Source: an uncultured Sphingobacteriales bacterium
GTDB lineage: Bacteria > Bacteroidota > Bacteroidia > Chitinophagales > Chitinophagaceae
Reading direction: 5' to 3'
NCBI GenBank assembly: GCA_937991535.1
Contig: CALKHN010000013.1
Location: 238,057 to 302,056, forward strand
Length of the DNA stretch: 64,000 nt
The position numbers and the translations under genes are program-made. The notes below the pieces were generated by a model. The model was given only the letters and a program-made list of their open reading frames with translations, was not told where the DNA came from and did not search any database. Positions 16,851 to 24,308 of this stretch are shown piece by piece. The number at the start of each line of letters is the position of its first letter. The first letter of the stretch is position 1.

Positions 16851-18668
16851 ATGAATCGCATTAGTTCCATCATTATTCTCGCTTTCGCAGCCATTAGCTT
16901 TCAAACCGCCTTTTCACAATCCTCATGGATACGCATTAACCAATTGGGTTATAAGCCGGATGGTATTAAAGTAGCAGTGTGGGGCGGTAAAGAAAAACCA
17001 TCGTTTAAGCAATGGCAATTGGTAGACGCCATTTCAAAAAAAGTGGTGTTTCGCGCAAAGCCCGGAAAGCTTTTTGGTACTTACGGGCCATTCAGTGAAA
17101 CGATGCGTTTCAATTTCTCCGCATTTAAAAAAGCAGGGCGGTATTATTTGCAGGCAGGCAATACGGTATCCCCCGAATTTGAAATTGGCAGCGATGTATA
17201 CAAAGGCGCTGCCGATTTTTGCCTGTATTATATGCGGCAGCAACGCAATAAGTTTAATCCTGTTACTAAAGACAGTTGCCATACGCAGGACGGATTTACG
17301 CTATATGGCCCTATGCCCGATAGTACGTTCATTGACGTTAGTGGCGGCTGGCACGATGCAACCGATTACCTGCAATATGTAACCACATCGGCCAATGCCA
17401 CCTTTCACTTATTGGCCGCTTACCGCGATTTTCCCGGTGCTTTTGGCGATGCACATCAGGCTAACGGACTGGAAGGAAGTAACAACGTACCCGATGTGTT
17501 AGACGAAGCGCGCTGGGGATTAGACTGGCTGTTAAAAATGCATCCGCGTGCCGGCTGGATGTTCAACCAGGTGGCCGACGACAGGGATCACATCGGCATG
17601 CGTATGCCCGGAATGGACAGTCAGTACGGACGGGGATACCAGCGGCCTGTTTATTTCGTTAGCGGGGAGCCACAAATACGGGGAAAGTTCATGAACAACA
17701 CCAAAGGCACTTCTTCCACAGCAGGTAAATTCAGTAGCGCATTTTCCCTGGGATCCGCTGTTTTTAGTTCACTGGATAACGATTATTCGCAAACCTTAAA
17801 AGAAAAGTCACACACCGCCTTTGCCTTTGGATTAAAAAAGCCCGGCAACACCCAAACCGCTTCAGTAGCATCACCCTATATTTATGCCGAAGACAATTGG
17901 GTGGATGACATGGAACTGGCGGGTGCGATGCTTGGCGATGGGGCTAAAACGCAGTTAAAAGGAACCAATGGGATTGATTATGCGTATAGCCTGGCCCAAA
18001 AAGAACCACTAACCCCCTGGCTGGGTGCCGATACTGCCAGTCATTACCAGTGGTACCCCTTTATTAATGTGGGTCATTACGAACTGATCAAAAAATTAAA
18101 CGATAATAGAAGGGATACTGTAGCAGGCTATTACAAAAAGGGGATTGAACTGGTGTGGAACAAAGCCAAACAAAACGCCTTTTTACGTGGCGTGCCTTTT
18201 ATATGGTGCAGCAATAATCTTACCACTTCATTTGCCATACAATGCTACTGGTACCGGCAAACCACTGGCGATACAAGTTTTGAAGAACTGGAGCAGGCCA
18301 ATTTTGACTGGTTGTTTGGCTGCAACCCCTGGGGAACCAGCATGGTATATGGTTTGCCCGCCCGGGGCGATACCCCTGCTGACCCGCATGCTTCATTCTT
18401 AAAAGTGGGCAATTTCCCGGTTAACGGCGGTATTGTGGATGGACCGGTGTATGGAAGTATTTTTGGAAACCTCATAGGCTTGCAGCTTACTAAACGCGAC
18501 GAATACGCGCAGTTTCAAAGCCAATTGGCTGTATATCACGACGATTCGGGCGACTACAGTACCAACGAGCCCACCATGGACGGAACGGCATCACTGATAT
18601 ACCTGCTGGCGGCCAGGGAAAGCGGCGATTCGCTGCCTTCAAACACTTCTGTTAAAAAAAAACGTTAG
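16851..18668 (+). CDS. Glycoside hydrolase family 9 enzyme, frame-linked to a deacetylase
   Basis: 605 residues with a signal peptide ending near FSQ (residue 23). An N-terminal immunoglobulin-like domain (about 25-115, INQLGYKPDG) precedes the (alpha/alpha)6 catalytic domain. GGWHDATDY at 166-174 carries the catalytic-base aspartates of the usual DAGDY motif, with Thr replacing Gly. NNVPDVLDEARWGLDWLLKM and, near the end, NEPTMDGTASLIYLLA with the acid Glu are typical. It hydrolyses beta-1,4-glucans or related glycans outside the inner membrane. The frame stops at TAG right after a run of nine A; a polysaccharide deacetylase frame is open immediately in -1. The full product may be a GH9-deacetylase fusion. 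Confidence 0.93.
   Translation: MNRISSIIILAFAAISFQTAFSQSSWIRINQLGYKPDGIKVAVWGGKEKPSFKQWQLVDAISKKVVFRAKPGKLFGTYGPFSETMRFNFSAFKKAGRYYLQAGNTVSPEFEIGSDVYKGAADFCLYYMRQQRNKFNPVTKDSCHTQDGFTLYGPMPDSTFIDVSGGWHDATDYLQYVTTSANATFHLLAAYRDFPGAFGDAHQANGLEGSNNVPDVLDEARWGLDWLLKMHPRAGWMFNQVADDRDHIGMRMPGMDSQYGRGYQRPVYFVSGEPQIRGKFMNNTKGTSSTAGKFSSAFSLGSAVFSSLDNDYSQTLKEKSHTAFAFGLKKPGNTQTASVASPYIYAEDNWVDDMELAGAMLGDGAKTQLKGTNGIDYAYSLAQKEPLTPWLGADTASHYQWYPFINVGHYELIKKLNDNRRDTVAGYYKKGIELVWNKAKQNAFLRGVPFIWCSNNLTTSFAIQCYWYRQTTGDTSFEELEQANFDWLFGCNPWGTSMVYGLPARGDTPADPHASFLKVGNFPVNGGIVDGPVYGSIFGNLIGLQLTKRDEYAQFQSQLAVYHDDSGDYSTNEPTMDGTASLIYLLAARESGDSLPSNTSVKKKR
18651..18664 (+). other. Homopolymeric slippery site joining GH9 and deacetylase frames
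   Basis: GTT is followed by nine A and then CG. The GH9 frame reads three AAA codons, CGT and TAG. A shift of -1 on the A run gives AAA-ACG-TTA and enters the deacetylase frame, which has an in-frame TAA (18653-18655) just upstream and no ATG before the domain. The A run is a plausible site for -1 ribosomal frameshifting, polymerase slippage, or a sequencing indel. Confidence 0.6.
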
Positions 18669-19381
18669 CTGGCAGTAACTCAAAAAAATTCAGTTATGAT
18701 CATGGTGGTATAGTAAGAGGCGACACAGCCGTCAAAGCGGTTGCTGTTGTATTTACCGGAGATGAGTTTGGAGATGGCGGCAATTTTATTGCAAAAACAT
18801 TAAAAGAAAAAAATGTAACCGCATCCTTCTTTCTTACAGGAAACTTTTACCGCAACCCGGCATTTAACAAGCTCATTAAACGTTTAAAGAAAGACGGGCA
18901 TTACCTGGCCAGTCATTCCGATAAACATTTGCTGTATTGCGACTGGTACCAAAGAGATAGCTTATTGGTAACAAAAGAAGCGTTTAGCTCCGATTTGCAG
19001 CATAGCTATACTGCCATGAGCAGCTTTGGCATTACACAAAAAGATGCTCTATTTTTTCTGCCGCCCTATGAATGGTACAACGACAGCATTAGTATATGGA
19101 CAAGTCAATCCGGCGTACAACTGATCAATTTTACAAGCGGTACATTAAGCAATGCGGATTATACTACACCCGATATGAAAAACTACCGGTCATCAGATAC
19201 CATATATCAATCCATAACCAAATATGAACAATCGCATGGATTGAATGGATTTATTTTATTACTGCATATTGGCACCGATGCCAAACGTACCGATAAAATG
19301 TATCATCGTTTGGGTGAACTGGTGGATTACTTGAAACAAAAACAATATCGGCTGGTGAGAGTAGATGAATTGCTAAAATAG
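18662..19381 (+). CDS. Polysaccharide deacetylase (NodB/CE4-like) domain without its own start codon
   Basis: 239 codons are open from the A run to TAG. A recognisable deacetylase fold begins within 30 residues: AVVFTGDEFGDGG (motif 1, metal/catalytic acid), ASFFLTGNFY, GHYLASHSDKH (motif 2, the HxxxH metal ligands), LPPYEWYND (motif 3) and GFILLLHIGTD (motif 5 His). No ATG, GTG or TTG stands before these motifs; the first candidate, a TTG at 18929, would remove motifs 1 and 2. It is therefore expected to be made as the C-terminal part of the GH9 protein through a -1 shift, removing acetyl or N-acetyl groups from the same glycan. Otherwise it is a disrupted gene. Confidence 0.8.
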   Translation, partial: TLAGSNSKKFSYDHGGIVRGDTAVKAVAVVFTGDEFGDGGNFIAKTLKEKNVTASFFLTGNFYRNPAFNKLIKRLKKDGHYLASHSDKHLLYCDWYQRDSLLVTKEAFSSDLQHSYTAMSSFGITQKDALFFLPPYEWYNDSISIWTSQSGVQLINFTSGTLSNADYTTPDMKNYRSSDTIYQSITKYEQSHGLNGFILLLHIGTDAKRTDKMYHRLGELVDYLKQKQYRLVRVDELLK

Positions 19382-19386
19382 CTATT

Positions 19387-19424
19387 TAGCGGTCGGTACC
19401 CTCCAATATAGGGTCAGACCGCTA
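19387..19424 (+). promoter_or_regulatory. Strong stem-loop immediately before the radical SAM gene
   Basis: TAGCGGTC (19387-19394) pairs perfectly with GACCGCTA (19417-19424), and inside it ACCCT pairs with AGGGT around CCAATAT. The first in-frame ATG comes one base after the stem. There is no T run, so it is more like a leader structure or transcript-processing element than an intrinsic terminator. Confidence 0.5.
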
Positions 19425-19425
19425 T

Positions 19426-20493
19426 ATGCAAGATGGATCGCTGCATATTCTTACCTTTACGTTAATGCCGGGCATACATATTCAAGATAGCATCAATTTA
19501 TTATCAAAGCTCAGCCTTCGCCGTGCCTGGAATGCCGGCAAGGTATTGAGTAGCTATTATATAAGCCGCTGGAGAAAAAAACCGGTTCAATGGGGATATC
19601 CTATTTCTGTTTCTTTTGAGCCTACTACATCGTGCAACCTGCGTTGCCCCGAATGTCCAAGCGGATTAAGAAGCTTTACCCGGCCTACAGGAATGCTTAA
19701 AAAAGATTTCTTCAGTCAAACCATTGATGAAATACACAAAGAACTCTTATATCTGATCTTTTACTTCCAGGGGGAGCCCTATCTAAACCCCGGCTTCCTT
19801 GAAATGGTTCGTTACGCTTCGGATAAAAAACTTTATACGGCTACATCAACCAATGCGCATTATCTGAATGATGCCAATGCCCGAAAGACGGTGGAAAGCG
19901 GCTTAGACAGGCTGATCATTTCCATTGATGGAACCACACAGGAGGTATACCAGCAATACCGGCGTGGTGGTAAATTAGATAAAGTATTAGAAGGCGCTAA
20001 AAATATTGTGAAATGGAAAAAAGAACTGAAAAGCAAAACTCCGTTTGTTGTTTTCCAGTTCCTCGTAGTAAAGCCCAATGAACACCAGGCAGAAGAAGTG
20101 AAACAATTGGCAAAGGAAGTGGGCGTTGACGATGTATGGTTTAAAACAGCACAGGTATACGATTATGAGAGTGATCCCAACAACCTGATTCCCTCTGCTG
20201 ACAAATTTAGCCGTTACAAAAAAGACAAAGATGGAAAATACATAGTAAAAAATAAACTGAACAACCATTGCTGGAAATTGTGGCATGCCAATGTAATTAC
20301 CTGGGATGGACTGGTGGTTCCCTGCTGCTTTGACAAAGACGCTATGCACCGCCTGGGCAATTTGAAAATGCAGTCATTTAAAGAGATATGGCATAACGAT
20401 AATTACAAACAATTTCGCAGCCAACTGATGACCAGTCGCAAGAATATTGACATTTGCGCCAATTGCAGCGAAGGAACAAAAGTTTGGAGCTGA
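19426..20493 (+). CDS. Radical SAM protein with SPASM-type C-terminal cluster domain
   Basis: 355 residues from the ATG at 19426; a second ATG at 19465 (residue 14) may be the true start because the first abuts a strong hairpin. The radical SAM cluster motif CxxxCxxC is CNLRCPEC (C70, C74, C77). SAM-binding features follow (YFQGEPYLN, ISIDGTTQEVY). The C-terminal cysteines in CWKLW, VVPCCFDKD and DICANCSEG resemble a SPASM domain holding additional Fe-S clusters. Such enzymes modify peptides or small molecules. No short precursor-peptide gene was recognised next to it, so the substrate is unknown. Confidence 0.88.
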   Translation: MQDGSLHILTFTLMPGIHIQDSINLLSKLSLRRAWNAGKVLSSYYISRWRKKPVQWGYPISVSFEPTTSCNLRCPECPSGLRSFTRPTGMLKKDFFSQTIDEIHKELLYLIFYFQGEPYLNPGFLEMVRYASDKKLYTATSTNAHYLNDANARKTVESGLDRLIISIDGTTQEVYQQYRRGGKLDKVLEGAKNIVKWKKELKSKTPFVVFQFLVVKPNEHQAEEVKQLAKEVGVDDVWFKTAQVYDYESDPNNLIPSADKFSRYKKDKDGKYIVKNKLNNHCWKLWHANVITWDGLVVPCCFDKDAMHRLGNLKMQSFKEIWHNDNYKQFRSQLMTSRKNIDICANCSEGTKVWS

Positions 20494-20582
20494 CAGCCGG
20501 TCATTGAAGCATCCGTTTTTGTCTTTTATTTTTTATCCTTTGCTCCGGCCTTCATAACTAAAAATTAATTTGTTCACCACAT

Positions 20583-21203
20583 ATGCTTTTGCACGTACAT
20601 CCTGTTGATCCGCAACCCCGCCAAATAAAAACCATAGTAGAATGTTTGCAAAACGGCGGCATCATTATCTATCCCACCGATACCATTTACGGTTTGGGTT
20701 GCGACATCTTTCAGCATAAAGCCATTGAGCGCATTGCACGGATTAAACAAATTGACCCTCAAAAAGCCAATTTTTCATTTGTATGTTACGATCTCAGCGA
20801 TTTGAGTACCTATACCAAAAGCATTGACACTCCTTTATACCGAATATTAAAAACCCATCTTCCCGGTCCCTACACTTTTATACTACCATCAAGTAAAGAA
20901 GTGCCTAAAATACTGAAAAGTAAAAAGAATACAGTGGGCATAAGAGTGCCGGAAAATAAAATTGCAAGAATGATCGTAAAGGAACTGGGGCGCCCGGTAT
21001 TGAGTACAACATTGCCGGGTGAAATGGTAGAAGAATACACTGACCCGGAAATTATTGAAGAGAATTTTAATAAGCTGGTGGATATCGTTGTAGATGGCGG
21101 CATCGGCGGAGTAACGCCATCTACTGTAATTGACTGCACCGGCCCCGAACCCGTGCTGATCCGACGGGGGCTTGGCAGGTGGACGGAGGAAGAACTATCC
21201 TAA
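20583..21203 (+). CDS. YciO/YrdC/Sua5 family protein
   Basis: 206 residues, the length and pattern of E. coli YciO rather than Sua5, which has an extra domain. YPTDTIYGLGCDIF, ARIKQID, GPYTFILPSSKEVP, GIRVPEN and TVIDCTGPEPVLIRRG are the family landmarks. YrdC/Sua5 proteins make threonylcarbamoyl-AMP for the t6A37 modification of tRNA. YciO is a paralogue with weak or uncertain activity, so the enzyme label is probable but not assured. The gene follows the radical SAM gene by 90 bp on the same strand. Confidence 0.88.
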   Translation: MLLHVHPVDPQPRQIKTIVECLQNGGIIIYPTDTIYGLGCDIFQHKAIERIARIKQIDPQKANFSFVCYDLSDLSTYTKSIDTPLYRILKTHLPGPYTFILPSSKEVPKILKSKKNTVGIRVPENKIARMIVKELGRPVLSTTLPGEMVEEYTDPEIIEENFNKLVDIVVDGGIGGVTPSTVIDCTGPEPVLIRRGLGRWTEEELS

Positions 21204-21237
21204 AGACGAATACCATTTGATTCCCGAACCGCTGCTG

Positions 21238-21972
21238 TTAGTCCAACTTCTTTAGCCACTGTTTCGCTTCCTTACTTCCTTCTAAATCATTTGCTGCTAC
21301 TTCCTGCAATAGTTTTTTTGCCATATCTGTATCGGCAGGCCCGCCTCTTTTTAACAAAGCAATGGCCTGGTAAAACCTGCCTGGATTGCTGTGTAAGGTG
21401 GTATCACTTGCCAGTGCGGAAAAATAAAAGAGCGCTTTATCATACTGAGAAAGGCGGAGGGCAGCAATGCCGGCATATTCCTTTGCCATGAAATTGGCTG
21501 AATCCCTCTCTAAAATGGTCTCAAACTGTAACAATGCAGGAGCCATTTTACCTGTATTGAATAAAGCCAGCCCTGTTTGCAAACTATCGGGCTCAGCGCT
21601 CATGGCTATATCTAAAGTCTCCCAGTTTTGCTGCACATAGTCATCCGCGAGTTGTTTCGGAGAAGTGCCTGAACTGAACAGTAACCGAGCCATTGCTATC
21701 ACTGCCACTGTGCATGCAGCAACCGCATATTTCCACATCTGTCTAACCGGCCGTTTTCCGGACAGGGCTGTCTTTTGCTGTTCATATACCGCTCTGAACC
21801 TTTGCTTTTTTTCAATCTGAAGTTGGTCCTTAATTACCTCGTGTGTGGAAATATAAAAGGCCACCTCCTCTGCAAATGAAATATCACGGACGATCCGCTG
21901 CTCAAACTGTTCCTTTTGTTCGGCTGTGTTTGAACGGTTAAAGTAATCATCAATATATTCCATATTATCCAT
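21238..21972 (-). CDS. Membrane protein with TPR-like repeats, candidate anti-sigma partner
   Basis: 244 residues. The cytosolic N-terminus (1-80, MDNMEYIDDYFNRS) resembles the short helical N-terminal region of FecR/RskA-type anti-sigma proteins. One membrane segment follows (about 83-105). The outer part has helical repeats of TPR type (GLALFNTGKMAPALLQFETI, LRLSQYDKALFYFSALAS). The ATG overlaps the end of the sigma-factor gene by 8 bp, so the two are translationally coupled. By position it probably holds the sigma factor at the membrane. The signal it senses is unknown. Confidence 0.7.
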   Translation of the reverse strand: MDNMEYIDDYFNRSNTAEQKEQFEQRIVRDISFAEEVAFYISTHEVIKDQLQIEKKQRFRAVYEQQKTALSGKRPVRQMWKYAVAACTVAVIAMARLLFSSGTSPKQLADDYVQQNWETLDIAMSAEPDSLQTGLALFNTGKMAPALLQFETILERDSANFMAKEYAGIAALRLSQYDKALFYFSALASDTTLHSNPGRFYQAIALLKRGGPADTDMAKKLLQEVAANDLEGSKEAKQWLKKLD

Positions 21973-22573
21973 CTGTATCTCTTTTAATGTTATACAACAT
22001 CCGCAGTTTATCTAAGCAACGCAACCGGCTTGTTTTAACTACATCCGCTGATTTATATTCCAGTAATACCGACACTTCCTTGTCGCTGTATCCATCGGCA
22101 AACAATGTTAAAAGCTTCCTGCAATTCTCGCTCAGCTCCTGCAACTTATTGCTTAAGACATCCATATCCGTTCGTTCAATTATCTGCTGAACAACTGTTT
22201 TAGCTGAATCGGCCATTAACATCAGCATATCCGAAATGGATGAAGTTTTATGAACACTGTTCCTATTGGTCGTCTTCTTTCGCAAAACGTCAACACATTT
22301 ATTAATAAATATTCTATACAGGTAGGTTTTAAGTGCAGACCGGTTTTCAAAATATCCCTTTCTGATGTTATCAATAGCATGCAGGATGGTATCGGAATAC
22401 GCATCAAAAGATTCATCTTCCTGCAATGCATATTTTTTTATCCCTTCCTTTATAAAATAGATATACCGATTAAATAACGCGTCCTCGGCTTTTCTTTTAA
22501 GCAAATTGTTCTCCTGAAGATTCTGGATTAATTCTTCATCAGAAGAAACAACGCGTGAGCCGTCAAAAGACAT
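21965..22573 (-). CDS. ECF-type RNA polymerase sigma factor
   Basis: 202 residues. Region 2 lies at about 25-95 (LFNRYIYFIKEGIKKYAL, AYSDTILHAIDNIRKGYFEN, LKTYLYRIFINKCVDVLRK) and region 4 with a helix-turn-helix at 145-195 (LQELSENCRKLLTLFADGYS, DKEVSVLLEY). This fits extracytoplasmic-function sigma factors of Bacteroidota. It is the first gene of a two-gene operon with the TPR membrane protein. A -7 box lies about 85 bp upstream. The secreted protein gene diverging at 22872 is a possible target, but this is inferred only from position. Confidence 0.88.
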   Translation of the reverse strand: MSFDGSRVVSSDEELIQNLQENNLLKRKAEDALFNRYIYFIKEGIKKYALQEDESFDAYSDTILHAIDNIRKGYFENRSALKTYLYRIFINKCVDVLRKKTTNRNSVHKTSSISDMLMLMADSAKTVVQQIIERTDMDVLSNKLQELSENCRKLLTLFADGYSDKEVSVLLEYKSADVVKTSRLRCLDKLRMLYNIKRDTDG

Positions 22574-22871
22574 GATATGTAGTGTGTTTCAGAAAGATAA
22601 TAAAAATAATATGAAAAAAAATGGTTTTTTGTTTCCTGCCCTTCCTCCCATTACGACAAAGTTATAAAGGTTTAAAAAAGATGCCTGGTTGGAAAAGAGT
22701 TTAATCGCACAAAACAGGTATCATCCTTACTCGTTCTGACATGAATAGCGCCTAATTCACCTGCAAGCTTGCAAAGCAATTTTAATAATCCTTTTGTCTT
22801 CGATAAACCTACTGATCTGTTTGAATAACTAATCAGAGAACTGCATAATTCACAAAAAATAAAATGAAAAA
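22574..22871. other. Intergenic region between the sigma operon and the divergent secreted-protein gene
   Basis: 298 bp. It holds the sigma-operon promoter (see 22657) and must hold the promoter of the divergent gene, for which no clear TAnnTTTG was found. No RNA gene or repeat recognised. Confidence 0.4.
22657..22664 (-). promoter_or_regulatory. -7 box of the sigma/anti-sigma operon
   Basis: TAACTTTG on the minus strand is a perfect TAnnTTTG and would start a transcript with a leader of about 75 nt. No obvious -33 element. Confidence 0.5.
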
Positions 22872-23420
22872 ATGAAAAAGATTATTTTTGCCTTAGTGGC
22901 AGGATGTACTCCTGTCATGGCAGTAATGAACGGAGCTTATGCTCAAAAGTCATCCAATAGCATCTCACCAAAAAATGATGTCAGCTTTAGCAAAGTCGCT
23001 GTTCCAGGAAATGTTTACACAATAAATTCTGGTACCGTCAGCGCCAGGGCAATAAAACATTTTTCACAGGAACATAAAAATGTTACCGGAGTAATATGGA
23101 TTCCAACGGATGCCGGATTCAGGGCCTCCTTTTTATTAAACGGAGTAAGCAACAAAGTGTATTATAATAAAAAAGGGAGCTGGACGGGCAATTTAAAAAA
23201 CTATACGGAAGACAAATTACCCTTTGAAGTGCGTGATATGGTTAAACGTGCCTATTACGACTGCAGCATTAATTATGTGGATGAAATTTTGACCATTCAG
23301 TCTAAAGGTATTCCCACCTATATCGTACATCTGGAAGATAAGAACAGCTATAAATTTATAAGAGTTTGCAATGGCGAAATGGATGTTTGGAAAGATATGA
23401 AAAAACAACAACCACAATGA
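22872..23420 (+). CDS. Secreted protein of unknown function, PepSY-like in pattern
   Basis: 182 residues with a signal peptide (MKKIIFALVAGCTPVMAVMN, cleaved near AYAQ). The mature part has a repeat-like helix-then-strand pattern: SARAIKHFSQEHKNVTGVIW, then later VRDMVKRAYYDCSINYVDEI and IVHLEDKNSYKFIRV. This resembles the tandem PepSY-like (beta-lactamase-inhibitor-like) periplasmic proteins common in Bacteroidota. It diverges from the sigma-factor operon and may be controlled by it. A good terminator follows it. Function unknown. Confidence 0.7.
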   Translation: MKKIIFALVAGCTPVMAVMNGAYAQKSSNSISPKNDVSFSKVAVPGNVYTINSGTVSARAIKHFSQEHKNVTGVIWIPTDAGFRASFLLNGVSNKVYYNKKGSWTGNLKNYTEDKLPFEVRDMVKRAYYDCSINYVDEILTIQSKGIPTYIVHLEDKNSYKFIRVCNGEMDVWKDMKKQQPQ

Positions 23421-23429
23421 TATACCAAC

Positions 23430-23476
23430 TGGTGCAGATATGCTGATAAAAACCTGCCATACCTGCACCATTTTTT
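23430..23476 (+). terminator. Rho-independent terminator after the secreted-protein gene
   Basis: TGGTGCAG (23430-23437) pairs perfectly with CTGCACCA (23463-23470), followed by six T. The loop is about 25 nt long, which may lower efficiency. Confidence 0.6.
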
Positions 23477-23628
23477 CTTTACAGCACATTTATGGCGGCA
23501 AAAATTCAATACCATTCTTATCTGAGCCCAAACGCACATAATCAGTCCCCGCCAGTTTCGCAATATAATTCATATATTCTCTTTAACACATAGAAATCAT
23601 ACGGGCCGGTAATCAGATCACCTGCAAC

Positions 23629-24180
23629 TCACTCTTCTCTACCGCCCTTTTCTCCGGCAAACCATTGTTCTTTGTTTTTGAATAGTACATTAAACGTAGT
23701 TAGTGATCCATAAATACGGGTTATATATTGCTGCAGATTTACTTTGTCTTCGTCACTGAGCTTTTTATGTGCATTGATCTGTTGTTCCATTACCCTCAGC
23801 CTGTCGCGCAGCATTACAATTTTATGAAAGAAAATTTCTACCGGTATTTCTTTGGGCTTCAGGGATGTGTCTGCCGGTTGCAGCAGCATAGTACCACCAG
23901 TCCACCTGTCGCCTAAAGGCACTTTCTCTGTTACATCGCCCCATAAACGTAAAATTTTAAGCAACGACTTTTCCGTATTGGAAACTGTTTCCACTTCCAG
24001 TGTTACATTTTCAGGGATGATCTCATCGAGCTGTGGATCGGTTTTATCAATTTCTTTTATACCATGGTTGATAAAAGAGATCAAATAAACAGCGTATTTA
24101 ACGCCTACAATAACGCCAGGGCCATATTGCGTATGCTGTAACCGCGTACCAATGCCCAGTGTAAGTTGTTCCTGGTCCAT
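23629..24180 (-). CDS. Conserved-looking protein with an N-terminal small barrel, unknown function
   Basis: 183 residues from the ATG at 24180 (MDQEQLTLGIGTRLQHTQYG). The first 40 residues, with GTRLQHTQYGPGVIVGVKY, resemble the small SH3-like fold at the start of CarD/UvrD-type interaction domains, where a YGPGVV motif is common. The rest is helical (RDRLRVMEQQINAHKKLSDE). No catalytic motif, signal peptide or membrane segment, so it is probably cytosolic. I recognise the type as a family-restricted hypothetical; the SH3-like idea is inference from one motif. Confidence 0.65.
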   Translation of the reverse strand: MDQEQLTLGIGTRLQHTQYGPGVIVGVKYAVYLISFINHGIKEIDKTDPQLDEIIPENVTLEVETVSNTEKSLLKILRLWGDVTEKVPLGDRWTGGTMLLQPADTSLKPKEIPVEIFFHKIVMLRDRLRVMEQQINAHKKLSDEDKVNLQQYITRIYGSLTTFNVLFKNKEQWFAGEKGGREE

Positions 24181-24252
24181 AATGTACCAAATGTAAGCAA
24201 TGCTCAAGGTAAAAAAATTTTTGTCTTCAAGTTTCAAATAAAGCTCAACAAA

Positions 24253-24278
24253 AAAGGCCGCCTTTTAAGCCAGCCTTT
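24253..24278 (-). terminator. Rho-independent terminator of the susCD operon
   Basis: On the minus strand AAAGGCTG pairs with a GGCCTTT arm around TTAAAA, with one mismatch and one G-U pair, and runs into six T. It lies 30 bp after the susD stop codon. Confidence 0.6.
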
Positions 24279-24308
24279 ATAACAACTCAAAACCAAAATG
24301 CATTGTCC

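Noticed and set aside
18929..19381. Independent 150-residue gene starting at TTG 18929
   Set aside because: It would cut off deacetylase motifs 1 and 2, which are intact in the same frame upstream, so the real unit starts at the A run.
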